NCBI GenBank assembly: GCA_036504595.1
Contig: DASXUX010000109.1
Coordinates: 186,001 to 250,000, forward strand
From: DASXUX01 sp036504595
Lineage (GTDB): Bacteria; Planctomycetota; SZUA-567; H5-PLA8
DNA length: 64,000 bases
Reading direction: 5' to 3'
The translations under genes were made by a program, and so were the position numbers. The notes under the pieces were generated by a model. That model had not been told where the DNA came from and did no database searches. It worked only from the letters and a program-made list of their open reading frames with translations. Positions 1 through 6,937 of the stretch are shown here, piece by piece. How positions within the stretch are numbered: the first letter of the stretch is position 1; each line of letters opens with the position of its first letter.

Positions 1-7
1 CGATTGT

Positions 8-13
8 CCTCCT
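8..13 (-). promoter_or_regulatory. Shine-Dalgarno site of a gene starting just outside the left edge
   Basis: Read on the minus strand this is AGGAGG followed by seven bases up to the window edge, so a minus-strand start codon should lie within a few bases outside. A short dyad, GGACT-CGA-AGTCC, sits just upstream at 17-29. The Rrf2 gene at 103-531 reads in the same direction and ends about 90 bases upstream, so the unseen gene may be its target or operon partner. Its identity is unknown. Confidence 0.5.
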
Positions 14-102
14 TTTGGACTCGAAGTCCCAAACCCTGACAGCAACCGACAACTACAAAACTAAGAACAACTCCTGCGCTCAATTTCATCCAGCCGGCCA
101 GC

Positions 103-531
103 CTAGATGTCGTAGTCGGCTACCTTCTGTCGGCTTTCAGCCGCGTGCTTGATCTCCTCCAGCGTGACCCCGTCCACAACAGAAGCCACCGCTTTATCCA
201 CAGCGCGCCAGACGGTGTGGAACGGATCTGCATACCCGCGCGGCAATTCTGCCATCGGCCGCTCAATGATGGCGCCCTCGATCGCGCGCCAGATTTCACC
301 GACCGTGACGCTCTTCGCGTTGCGCGCCAGACGATGTCCGCCCTCAGGTCCGCGCTGACTGATAATGAGACCGGCTCGGCGCAAGTCCACTAAAATCAGC
401 TCAAGGAACTTCACCGGAATTCGCTGACTCCGTGCGATCTCTGCGGTGCGAACGGTCTGCGTCTGGTCGAGGCGCAGGGCCAGTTCCAGCATGGCTCGGA
501 AGGCATATTCGGATTTCTGCGAGATCTTCAC
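103..531 (-). CDS. Rrf2-family transcriptional regulator
   Basis: DNA-binding regulator of the Rrf2/BadM family (about 142 residues, normal length). The N-terminal winged helix (about residues 5-70) has the family-typical stretch IPVKFLELILVDLRRAGL followed by a GPEGGHRL wing. A helical dimerisation segment follows. There is no cysteine anywhere, so it cannot hold the three-Cys Fe-S cluster of IscR or NsrR; it is closer to the cluster-free CymR-like type. The start is ambiguous. TTG at 537 sits only one base from AGGGA, whereas GTG at 531 has it at about six bases, so I prefer GTG. A sigma70-like promoter and a palindrome lie directly upstream, which suggests autoregulation. The target genes are probably off the left edge. 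Family assignment is firm; the ligand is unknown. Confidence 0.9.
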   Translation of the reverse strand: MKISQKSEYAFRAMLELALRLDQTQTVRTAEIARSQRIPVKFLELILVDLRRAGLIISQRGPEGGHRLARNAKSVTVGEIWRAIEGAIIERPMAELPRGYADPFHTVWRAVDKAVASVVDGVTLEEIKHAAESRQKVADYDI

Positions 532-538
532 ATCCAAT

Positions 539-557
539 CCCTACTTGTCCGATAGGG
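539..557 (-). promoter_or_regulatory. putative Rrf2 operator palindrome
   Basis: CCCTA and TAGGG arms separated by nine bases. The site lies immediately downstream of the predicted -10 box, between promoter and start codon of the Rrf2 gene, where a bound dimer would block transcription. The palindrome is seen; the operator role is inferred from position. Confidence 0.45.
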
Positions 558-585
558 AATATAATAAGGGCGGGAATTTATTCAA
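558..585 (-). promoter_or_regulatory. sigma70-like promoter of the Rrf2 gene
   Basis: Minus-strand TTGAAT (580-585) and TATATT (558-563) with a 16-base spacer, in an AT-rich island that contrasts with its surroundings. It points into the Rrf2 gene and abuts the palindrome at 539-557. Confidence 0.55.
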
Positions 586-602
586 TAGAAATCTTGGAAA
601 CG

Positions 603-677
603 GAAGTCTGGAGCCTGGAGTCTGGGGTCTGGGGTCTGGAGTCTGGAGTCTGGAGTCTTTGAGTCTGGAGTCAAGGA
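603..677. repeat. GAGTCTGGAGTC-type short tandem tract
   Basis: Imperfect tandem copies of a 7-base unit (GGAGTCT/GGGGTCT). The same kind of tract recurs at 48684-48712, 48791-48840 and 58063-58093, always between genes. No coding function is seen. Confidence 0.8.
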
Positions 678-686
678 CAGGCTCCT

Positions 687-1010
687 TCATCGTTCTTCAG
701 GTTCTTCGTCTGGTCTTGTTTTTACGGTTTCTGATGTTTCAGGCGCCTCGGGCTCCCGACAGTGTACCGCCTTGCGCATCCTCTCGCCGGCTCGAGTGAG
801 CCATTCTTTGGAGCTTTTCAACAGCCTGCGCGCCCAAGCGAACTCTATGGCCAAAAGGGCCAGCGCAGCGGGAATGACGATCAGTGCTGGCCCCGGAAGG
901 ACGATCATGGCGAAGCCGGCTAGCAGCAGGATCGAACCCGTCACAAAGATCACAACTTTGCGAAACGGCGCCCACGTGTTGCGAATCTGCCTCATAACAA
1001 ATGACTTCAC
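687..1010 (-). CDS. small PGPGW-type transmembrane protein
   Basis: 107-residue inner-membrane protein with two adjacent hydrophobic helices (about residues 18-36 and 40-60) around the motif LPGPALIVIPAAL and a following EFAWARRLL. This resembles the PGPGW family (putative transmembrane protein). A charged, acidic tail fills the last 35 residues. The start is GTG; a second Met five residues in is also possible. The function of the family is not established. It is divergent from the channel-like gene at 1174-1515. Confidence 0.75.
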   Translation of the reverse strand: MKSFVMRQIRNTWAPFRKVVIFVTGSILLLAGFAMIVLPGPALIVIPAALALLAIEFAWARRLLKSSKEWLTRAGERMRKAVHCREPEAPETSETVKTRPDEEPEER

Positions 1011-1173
1011 GAGATGCTCACCAAGCTCCCTCTATAACAATTGTCCCACGCGCGCAGGCTGGTTCAACTTTTTCGACAGCCGGAACCCGGCGATCACGTC
1101 GATTTTCGCGGGGTTTCATATCGATGTTTGGGACGGAGGAGCTAAAACATATCAGAAAGGGAATTGGAGTCCT

Positions 1174-1515
1174 ATGCTTGAACACCGACACCAGAAGGTG
1201 ATCCCGCCGCACCGGTTCGTGCGGCGTCTATTGTTCTTTGGTGGAATCGCCGCAGTATTGGTGGCTCTGGCACTGACAATCGGAACCTTGGGATACCACT
1301 TTATTGCTGGGTTTGAGTGGATCGACGCCCTACTGAACGCGTCAATGATCTTGACCGGAATGGGACCCGTCGGAGAACTGCGCACAACGGCCGCGAAACT
1401 GTTTGCGTCCGCCTACGCGATCTTCAGCGGACTGGTGTTTATCAGTGTAATGGGCGTGCTGCTGACGCCGGTCGTTCACCGCGTCATGCACAAATTCCAT
1501 GTTGAGGAGAAGTGA
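1174..1515 (+). CDS. two-helix ion-channel-like membrane protein
   Basis: 113-residue protein with a hydrophobic helix at about 19-40, a short re-entrant-looking segment (ALLNASMILTGMGPVGEL, about 52-69) and a second helix at about 78-100. That is the TM1-pore-TM2 order of small potassium channels (Ion_trans_2-like). The filter position reads TGMGPVG rather than the canonical TxGYGD, so K+ selectivity should not be assumed. The frame is open further upstream to 772, but that part is antisense to the PGPGW gene. ATG 1174 has GGAG seven bases before it. The channel call is an inference from topology. Confidence 0.65.
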   Translation: MLEHRHQKVIPPHRFVRRLLFFGGIAAVLVALALTIGTLGYHFIAGFEWIDALLNASMILTGMGPVGELRTTAAKLFASAYAIFSGLVFISVMGVLLTPVVHRVMHKFHVEEK

Positions 1516-1599
1516 AGGGTTCTGCTTTCAACACGTGCGTCAGGCATTCTGGTGACACCCTACTAATTATCTCTGCACTCCCGAACGGAAGGGCCAGCG

Positions 1600-3669
1600 C
1601 TACTTCTTCAGCATCAGCGCGGCTAGAGCGGTCTCGGCGGCATAGGGGTGTTCCTTCTTCAGCTTTGCATAGACTTCTTCGACCTGGTCCTGGCGGTTCA
1701 GGCCCTGGAAGGCTTTGACCAGGCCGTAGAGCATCTCGGGCATTCGAGCGCTGTTGGGGTTGTAGTTGATCAAGCGGCGCAGCAGAATGGCGGCAAGTTC
1801 ATAGTCCTTCTGCGTCAGATACGCTTCAACCCGCAGCATGCCGGTCTCGTCCGAAACGCGTTCCTTCGGCGTTTCCCACTCGATGTTCTGAAGCTCGCGC
1901 AACGCCGCTTCGCAGTCGCCGCGCTTGATGTACTCGGTAATCGCCAGCAAGCGGCTCATGCGCCCGGTTGCGTAGTGCCGGTCGGCCAGATTCACGACCG
2001 GGCGGAGTTCGTCGTAGCGTTTGGCGGCTTCGTCGCGCATGCCCATTCCCGCGCACGCGTCGGCCATGTAGATGCGTTTGAGAATCGGCTCATTGGGCTG
2101 CACCAGCAGCTTGTCCTCGAGATTCTTGAGAATGGCCAAGCCTTCCTGGTTCTTGCCCAGCATGTGGATCAGCAACCCCGCGCGGTGCAGCTTGGATTGG
2201 TCCTTGATCGCCGGGTCGGCATCCTTGCTGTTGATGACTTCCTGAAACGCCCGGTCCGCGCCCGCATAGTCCTTCAGCTCCGTCTGCAGCCGGTGTCCGA
2301 GCGCGTAGAACACTTTCGTGTGGTCCGCCGGAGTAAACTCTTTGACCTGCTTCCAGGCAACGCCGCTGCCAAGTTCCAGCAGCCGCTTGTCCATCAACGC
2401 GACCGCGTAAGCGATCAGCACGGTGGTTTCGGCCGCCTTGACGCTGCCTTCTTCCAGCCGCTTCATGATCCCCGTGCGGTACTCGCCCCAGCGCTTGTCG
2501 TCCCACTCTTCGCGCTGCCAGTACACCGGGCCGACAACCACCGTCTGCTTGATCGGCGGCGGGCCGTTTCCGGCGGGCGAAAGCGTGACCGTATAGGTTC
2601 CGGGCAGCAGATAGCCGTGCGCGTGGACGAGTTCGGGCTTGTCCTTCTTTTCTTCCGCGAAGCTGCCATCGCCGAAGTCCCACTTTACGTCCCCCGTAAA
2701 TGGCGAACTGCACTCGAACACCGTCCGTACGATGTAATGCCCGTTGACGACCAGATGGTCGCGTCCGGTGGCGATGAAATCGAGCGCGGGCTTGCCATCG
2801 TTGCGCTCCATCGCGAGCGTCTTGGCCCGCGCAATCGGCAGGAAGGCGTTGTCTTCCATCAGCACGCAGAACTTATCCGCCGGCCGCTGCCAGGCCACGC
2901 AGGTCATCATGTCGCCGCCGGTGTTCATGTGGTAGTACTCAAGCTTATGGTTTCCCGGCGGAAGGTCGATCGTGCCGCTCTTTTGCCCGCGGTGAGCGTC
3001 CGCGTTGTGCACGCCGGGGTACTCGGCGATCAGCTTTCCATTAATGAGCAGGAACGACGCATCCTTTGAATTCGTTGCGAAGTGGTACGTGCCGGCCTTG
3101 TCCACCGGGAAGAACGCGCGGTAGTAGGTGACGATGTTCTCCGTCGGTCCGATCGGGTCGTAGCCGTCGAAAATCTTGCCGCGGAGCGTGCGGCCAATCA
3201 CCGTCGTCGAAGCGACCATCATCTTCTGGAACGACGCCCAACTGTTGCCGTCGCCTTCGCCTTTCTTTTTGACCTGAAGCACGACGCCGGCTTCCGCCTT
3301 CCAGCTCTTGGGCGCGGGAGCCTTCGGCCACCCGAAGTAGACGTAGTAGACGGAGTTCAGCTTGCAACCGGGAGCATCAAACAGAATCTCGCACTGGTCG
3401 CCGGGCCCGAGATTCAAGATTTCATAATTCACCACATTGCCGACGCCGTCTGTCACGCGAATGTCGTACGCGTCCGGCCGCAGCGCTCCCGCCGTGGAAA
3501 AGCGCGCGTAGCAGACCTTCGGGTTGCCCGGCAGATTGTCCACGACCAGCTTGTGCCGGCAGGTGAAATCCCGCAGAGCCCACACACCTTCGGCCCGCGC
3601 GCCGCCGCTCAGCACGGCGATGCCTATCGCCAGCGAAAACACAAAACTGCGAGAAAGTGCTCTATGCAT
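1600..3669 (-). CDS. secreted PA14/PKD-domain protein with C-terminal TPR repeats
   Basis: 689 residues starting at the Met that opens a signal peptide (MHRALSRSFVFSLAIG... cut near ARAEG); the frame is open 24 codons further upstream without a signal. After an N-terminal beta domain comes a PA14-like region (about 150-290; the YYRAFFPVDKAGTYHFATNSKDAS segment is the clearest part). A PKD-like domain with WDFGDGS follows (about 300-390). The last 250 residues are helical, with TPR-like repeats. Such mosaics bind carbohydrate or form surface assemblies. No catalytic motif is visible. It converges with the channel gene and diverges from the esterase at 3913 across a large inverted repeat. Confidence 0.75.
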   Translation of the reverse strand: MHRALSRSFVFSLAIGIAVLSGGARAEGVWALRDFTCRHKLVVDNLPGNPKVCYARFSTAGALRPDAYDIRVTDGVGNVVNYEILNLGPGDQCEILFDAPGCKLNSVYYVYFGWPKAPAPKSWKAEAGVVLQVKKKGEGDGNSWASFQKMMVASTTVIGRTLRGKIFDGYDPIGPTENIVTYYRAFFPVDKAGTYHFATNSKDASFLLINGKLIAEYPGVHNADAHRGQKSGTIDLPPGNHKLEYYHMNTGGDMMTCVAWQRPADKFCVLMEDNAFLPIARAKTLAMERNDGKPALDFIATGRDHLVVNGHYIVRTVFECSSPFTGDVKWDFGDGSFAEEKKDKPELVHAHGYLLPGTYTVTLSPAGNGPPPIKQTVVVGPVYWQREEWDDKRWGEYRTGIMKRLEEGSVKAAETTVLIAYAVALMDKRLLELGSGVAWKQVKEFTPADHTKVFYALGHRLQTELKDYAGADRAFQEVINSKDADPAIKDQSKLHRAGLLIHMLGKNQEGLAILKNLEDKLLVQPNEPILKRIYMADACAGMGMRDEAAKRYDELRPVVNLADRHYATGRMSRLLAITEYIKRGDCEAALRELQNIEWETPKERVSDETGMLRVEAYLTQKDYELAAILLRRLINYNPNSARMPEMLYGLVKAFQGLNRQDQVEEVYAKLKKEHPYAAETALAALMLKK

Positions 3670-3783
3670 CGTGGTCAATCCGCATTCCGCAATCCGCAAT
3701 CGGATGATTCTTGCGCTACCGTCTCGCTTTACAAGTCCCACTCATGTCCTGACGAACGAATTACCCGTTTAATTGACGCATTT

Positions 3784-3857
3784 TTGTAGGACATTTTGCC
3801 AAAATTGTCCGTCGCTTCGTCGCTCGAAGGAGGACAATTTGGCAAAATGTCCTACAA
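3784..3857. repeat. 74-bp inverted repeat between divergent genes
   Basis: Left arm 3784-3810 and right arm 3832-3857 are reverse complements over 26 bases with one bulged T. A 21-base loop adds a 5-bp CTTCG/CGAAG stem. Each arm is itself nearly palindromic (GGACA-TTTTG-CC-CAAAAT-TGTCC type), so the element presents two copies of one operator-like site. It lies between the starts of two divergent secreted-protein genes and could be a shared operator, a MITE-like insertion or an RNA hairpin. Confidence 0.85.
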
Positions 3858-3912
3858 TCTGCGCCCATCGGCGGTTGCCGAGACCTTCGGCAGCGATACG
3901 CTCAAGCGCATT

Positions 3913-5001
3913 ATGACAATCGCCTACGCTGCCGGACTGCTACTGCTGCTGACCGGGATGTCGCTGGCGCAGGAAAACGGCGTTGTGGATTTGCAGCGCC
4001 CGCCAGTTCCGCTGCCCAGAGACATGCCGAAGCTTTCGCCGCTCGTTGCGGATGATGCCGCCGCATGGGCAACTCAGCGCGAGAAACTCCGCGCGGCCTG
4101 GGAGAAAGTCCTTGGCCCTCTTCCGAAAACAAAAGCGCCGCTGAATGCGCAGGTTCTTGCGACCGAAGACCTGCCCGAATTCACTCGGCAGCACGTCACG
4201 TATCAGATCGAGGAAGGCGTGATGACCGATGGCTATTTGCTCACGCCCAAAACGCCCGCGCCAAAGGCCGGCTTTCCGGCGATGGTCGTCTTTCACCCGA
4301 CGGTGAAATCGCACGCCAAGGAACCGGCCGGCATTGAATGCGAACGCGCCGAACGCCTGCATGGTCCGCAGCTCGTCAAGCGCGGCTATGTCGTGCTCTG
4401 CCCGCGCTGTTTCATTTTTGCCGATGGCGCCGACTACAAAACGCACGTGGCCAACTTGCAGGCGCGCCATTCCGACTGGACCGGCATGCTGCGCATGCTC
4501 TACGACGGCATTCGCGCCGCCGATTACCTGGAGACGCTGTCGAACGTGGACAAGAGCCGCTTCGGCTGCTTCGGCCATTCGCTGGGCGCGAAGGAGACGC
4601 TGTACAGCGCGGCCTTCGACGAACGTTTCAAGGTCGCCGTCTTCAGCGAAGGTGGAATCGGCCTGCCCTTCAGCAACTGGGACGCGGTCTGGTACCTGGG
4701 CAAGCAGATCAAAGAGGTGGGGCGGGCGTCCCTGCCCGCCGACGGGCACGGAGGCCCGCCCCACCTTGCGCTCGATCACCATCAGCTCATTTCGTTAATC
4801 GCCCCACGCGGATTTTTGCTTCTGGCCGGTGAATCCGCCGACAATGACAAGAGCTGGGCCTATATAGAGGCCGCGCTGCCGGTCTACAAACTTCTAGGCG
4901 TGCCGCAGAACATCGGCTGGTTTAACCACCGCAAGGACCACACGTATCCGCCCGAAGCGCAGACTGTGACGGAAAGCTTCATTGAGCGCATGCTGAAGTA
5001 A
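3913..5001 (+). CDS. secreted alpha/beta-hydrolase (acetyl esterase-like)
   Basis: 362-residue exported esterase-like hydrolase. ATG 3913 opens a signal peptide (MTIAYAAGLLLLLTGMSLAQ); the longer frame from 3796 runs through the inverted repeat and lacks a signal. The nucleophile elbow GHSLG is at 221-225 (Ser223). The acid is likely in GESADND (306-312) and the His in HRKDHTYP (339-346). This fits the acetyl-xylan-esterase/dienelactone-hydrolase group. Residues 269-286 (VGRASLPADGHGGPPHL) are encoded by an in-frame palindromic repeat (4715-4766) placed in a loop just before the strand leading to the acid. The substrate is unknown, probably an acylated glycan. Confidence 0.8.
   Translation: MTIAYAAGLLLLLTGMSLAQENGVVDLQRPPVPLPRDMPKLSPLVADDAAAWATQREKLRAAWEKVLGPLPKTKAPLNAQVLATEDLPEFTRQHVTYQIEEGVMTDGYLLTPKTPAPKAGFPAMVVFHPTVKSHAKEPAGIECERAERLHGPQLVKRGYVVLCPRCFIFADGADYKTHVANLQARHSDWTGMLRMLYDGIRAADYLETLSNVDKSRFGCFGHSLGAKETLYSAAFDERFKVAVFSEGGIGLPFSNWDAVWYLGKQIKEVGRASLPADGHGGPPHLALDHHQLISLIAPRGFLLLAGESADNDKSWAYIEAALPVYKLLGVPQNIGWFNHRKDHTYPPEAQTVTESFIERMLK
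4715..4766. repeat. palindromic element inside the esterase gene
   Basis: Perfect 13-bp outer arms AGGTGGGGCGGGC (4715-4727) and its complement (4754-4766) enclose an inner TGCCCG/CGGGCA stem. The reading frame is kept and the element is translated as a Gly/Pro/Ala-rich loop. Confidence 0.85.
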
Positions 5002-5015
5002 GCGACGATGGATCG

Positions 5016-5309
5016 TCAGTTTGCCGCGCTGCTCGCTGCCTTCAGGTTGGCGAACTCGGGAAAGCTCTTAGCGGTCGTGGTGGCATCGTGAGCAATAAGC
5101 ACCGCGGAACGGAGCCCGGCGGCCTCGGCTTCAGGAACGACGACGTCGAAATAGAATTCGTAGAATGTTTCTTTCTCCCCATCCGGGAGATTGAGCACGT
5201 CAAGAACCGTCGCGCCTTCGGGCGCGGGCAGACCCGAAACCACGAATGCGGTCGGAAATCTCTTGCGAACGAGGCGCTGGTAATCGAGCGCAAGTTGATT
5301 CTGCTTCAT
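5016..5309 (-). CDS. small hypothetical protein paired with a HEPN gene
   Basis: 97 residues starting at MKQNQLALDYQRLV; the ATG overlaps the TGA of the upstream HEPN gene (ATGA), so the two are translationally coupled. No known motif is clear. It lacks the GSx(8-10)DxD signature of a MNT nucleotidyltransferase, the usual HEPN partner. By position it could be an antitoxin or simply a cognate small protein. Acidic patches (LPDGEKETFYEFYFDVVVPEAE) suggest an alpha/beta fold. The function is not recognised. Confidence 0.6.
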   Translation of the reverse strand: MKQNQLALDYQRLVRKRFPTAFVVSGLPAPEGATVLDVLNLPDGEKETFYEFYFDVVVPEAEAAGLRSAVLIAHDATTTAKSFPEFANLKAASSAAN

Positions 5310-5659
5310 ACTTTTACCCCTAACTTGTTCAGCACGGCTGGAATCTCGGTCATCACTGCGTCCAGTTCGCGTTTGGCAACGCACATCTTCATCCGATAGT
5401 CAGCAATTATACGTAGATTGAAAGCCATTACAACCACTCTGTACCCGTCGCCGCCTACCAGACGTGCACAATTATTGCGGATCATATCGTGCGTCCAGTG
5501 ATCAGCTCTCGGGTCCAGTTTCGACGGCTTTCCGTACCACTTCTCGAAATGCGGCACCAGCGCCTGGTAGAGCGAGTAGTACGCGCGGCTGGCCGCACCA
5601 TCGAACTTCCCGAGATCCTGGAGCGCGTCCGCTTCCGCAAACGTTGTCGCTGATTTCAT
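5306..5659 (-). CDS. HEPN-domain protein
   Basis: 117-residue all-helical protein resembling HEPN domains. Residues 20-40 contain SRAYYSLYQALVPHFEKW, the conserved first helices, and a charged segment RNNCAR occupies the position where catalytic HEPN RNases carry Rx4-6H; the terminal His is not evident here. GGAGG lies five bases before the ATG. It is coupled to the 97-residue protein downstream, giving the layout of a toxin-antitoxin pair. Whether it cuts RNA cannot be told from the sequence. Confidence 0.7.
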   Translation of the reverse strand: MKSATTFAEADALQDLGKFDGAASRAYYSLYQALVPHFEKWYGKPSKLDPRADHWTHDMIRNNCARLVGGDGYRVVVMAFNLRIIADYRMKMCVAKRELDAVMTEIPAVLNKLGVKV

Positions 5660-5698
5660 GTTCCCTCCAAGCCACCTTTTTTCGTTTCTAATTTTGAA

Positions 5699-6505
5699 TT
5701 ATGCATTGTCCTTCAGCCACCCGCAGCACTTCGCATACCCTACGCCGCCGGCGGTTTCGGGGCCTTCGTATTCGGCGCAGTAGACGCCTTTGTAGCCGAC
5801 GCGCTTGAGGCAGTTCAGCATGTGCTTCAGGTCGATCTCGCCGTCGCCGAGCGCCGCGCCTTTGTACTCTTTGCGGCTGCCGGTGCCGTCCTTGAAGTGC
5901 GTGTGCATGAGGTAGGGGGCGAGCACATCGTAAAAATGATTGCAGGTCGCAACGTCGTGCCCGTACCAGCGATAGTTCATCGTGTCCAGGTTGGTGCCGA
6001 TGCGCTTGTGGTTGAGCTTCCTCAGCAGCGCCAGCAGCATTTCGCCGTCGTTGGTGATCAGGCCATGGTTGTCGATGGCGATATTGACGCCCAGTTTGTC
6101 GGCGAAATCGACGCAGCGCGAGAAGCAGCCCTCCATCGCCGGCAGCAGTTTCTCCATTGGAACGCTGTCTTTCGGCTGGCCGCCTTCGCTTCGAATGACC
6201 GCGTCCTCATCCAGGATTTTGGTGAGCTGGGCTACGCGTTTCATGCGTTCGACCTGATGCCGGACGGCGCTTTCTTCAAGCTGCACAAAATCATTCTGCG
6301 CCGCCAACGCAGAGGTTTTCAGGCCGTAGCTGGCCAACTCCTTGCGCAACGCCCCCGCCTTTTGCTCCGCGTCTTTGAAACTCTCGTCACAAACGTCTGG
6401 CAATTGCAGTTCGACGTACTGGTAGCCAGTGTCCGCGCAGAATTTGAGAAACTGCTGGAAGGTGAATCCCGGGAAGTTGTAGTGAATCACGCCGATCTTG
6501 GCCAT
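5699..6505 (-). CDS. xylose-isomerase-like TIM-barrel protein (sugar phosphate isomerase/epimerase type)
   Basis: 268-residue cytoplasmic TIM barrel of the AP-endonuclease-2/xylose-isomerase superfamily. It starts at MAKIGVIHYNFPGFTF; upstream Mets fall in a repeat. Metal-ligand-like motifs include AIDNHG (mid-protein), TNLDTMN, HTHFKDG and CAEYEGPE near the end. Such proteins isomerise or epimerise keto-sugars, often in polyol or myo-inositol breakdown. The leader is unusual: the CTCTGCG-type repeat (6517-6545) ends directly in the GGAG ribosome-binding site. The exact substrate is unknown. Confidence 0.8.
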   Translation of the reverse strand: MAKIGVIHYNFPGFTFQQFLKFCADTGYQYVELQLPDVCDESFKDAEQKAGALRKELASYGLKTSALAAQNDFVQLEESAVRHQVERMKRVAQLTKILDEDAVIRSEGGQPKDSVPMEKLLPAMEGCFSRCVDFADKLGVNIAIDNHGLITNDGEMLLALLRKLNHKRIGTNLDTMNYRWYGHDVATCNHFYDVLAPYLMHTHFKDGTGSRKEYKGAALGDGEIDLKHMLNCLKRVGYKGVYCAEYEGPETAGGVGYAKCCGWLKDNA

Positions 6506-6937
6506 CGTTGCCGCTCCTTCACCGCAGAGACGCAGAGGCGCAGAGAACTGCACTTCTGCGGCCAACTGCTGATGCATGTTATGTTCGACGCCGCACATGC
6601 TAATTCGGGAGTGCGTGCGCGCCAATGAATTCGGCGAAAGTGGAGCCGCAGATGAACGCAAAAGCGGGGTTCAGGGTTCAGGGTTCGGGGTTCAGGGTTC
6701 GGGGTTCAGGGAGTCCCAAATCCTCGCGTGCCGCGAGGATTGTCCGGCGCTCGTTGTCGCGCCTTTGGCGCTGTTCGGCCGCTCCCTTACGGTCGCGGTT
6801 CTGATCGTCCCGCCGCTCCCTTACGGCAAAGGTGCGGATTCGCGTCGTTGTTTCTCCCCGTCTCCCCGTCGCCCCGTCCCCCCGTCCTGCCGTTCCCGTC
6901 CGTTGCTTCCATTTGCGTCTCTGCTATAAAATTTGAT
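6506..6937. other. 432-bp gap filled with repeats
   Basis: No gene is seen. It holds a CGCAGAGACGCAGAG-type tract (6517-6545), GGGTTCAGGGTTC tandem copies (6663-6712) and a CTCCCTTACGGTCGCGG-type repeat seen twice (about 6780-6835), with related sequence near 20440 and 36868. A TATAAA at 6924-6929 lies only nine bases before the argS start, so an argS promoter would give an almost leaderless mRNA if that box is used. Confidence 0.7.

Noticed and set aside
3796..3912. Upstream extension of the esterase frame
   Set aside because: It runs through the inverted repeat and would bury the signal peptide; ATG 3913 gives a proper signal sequence.
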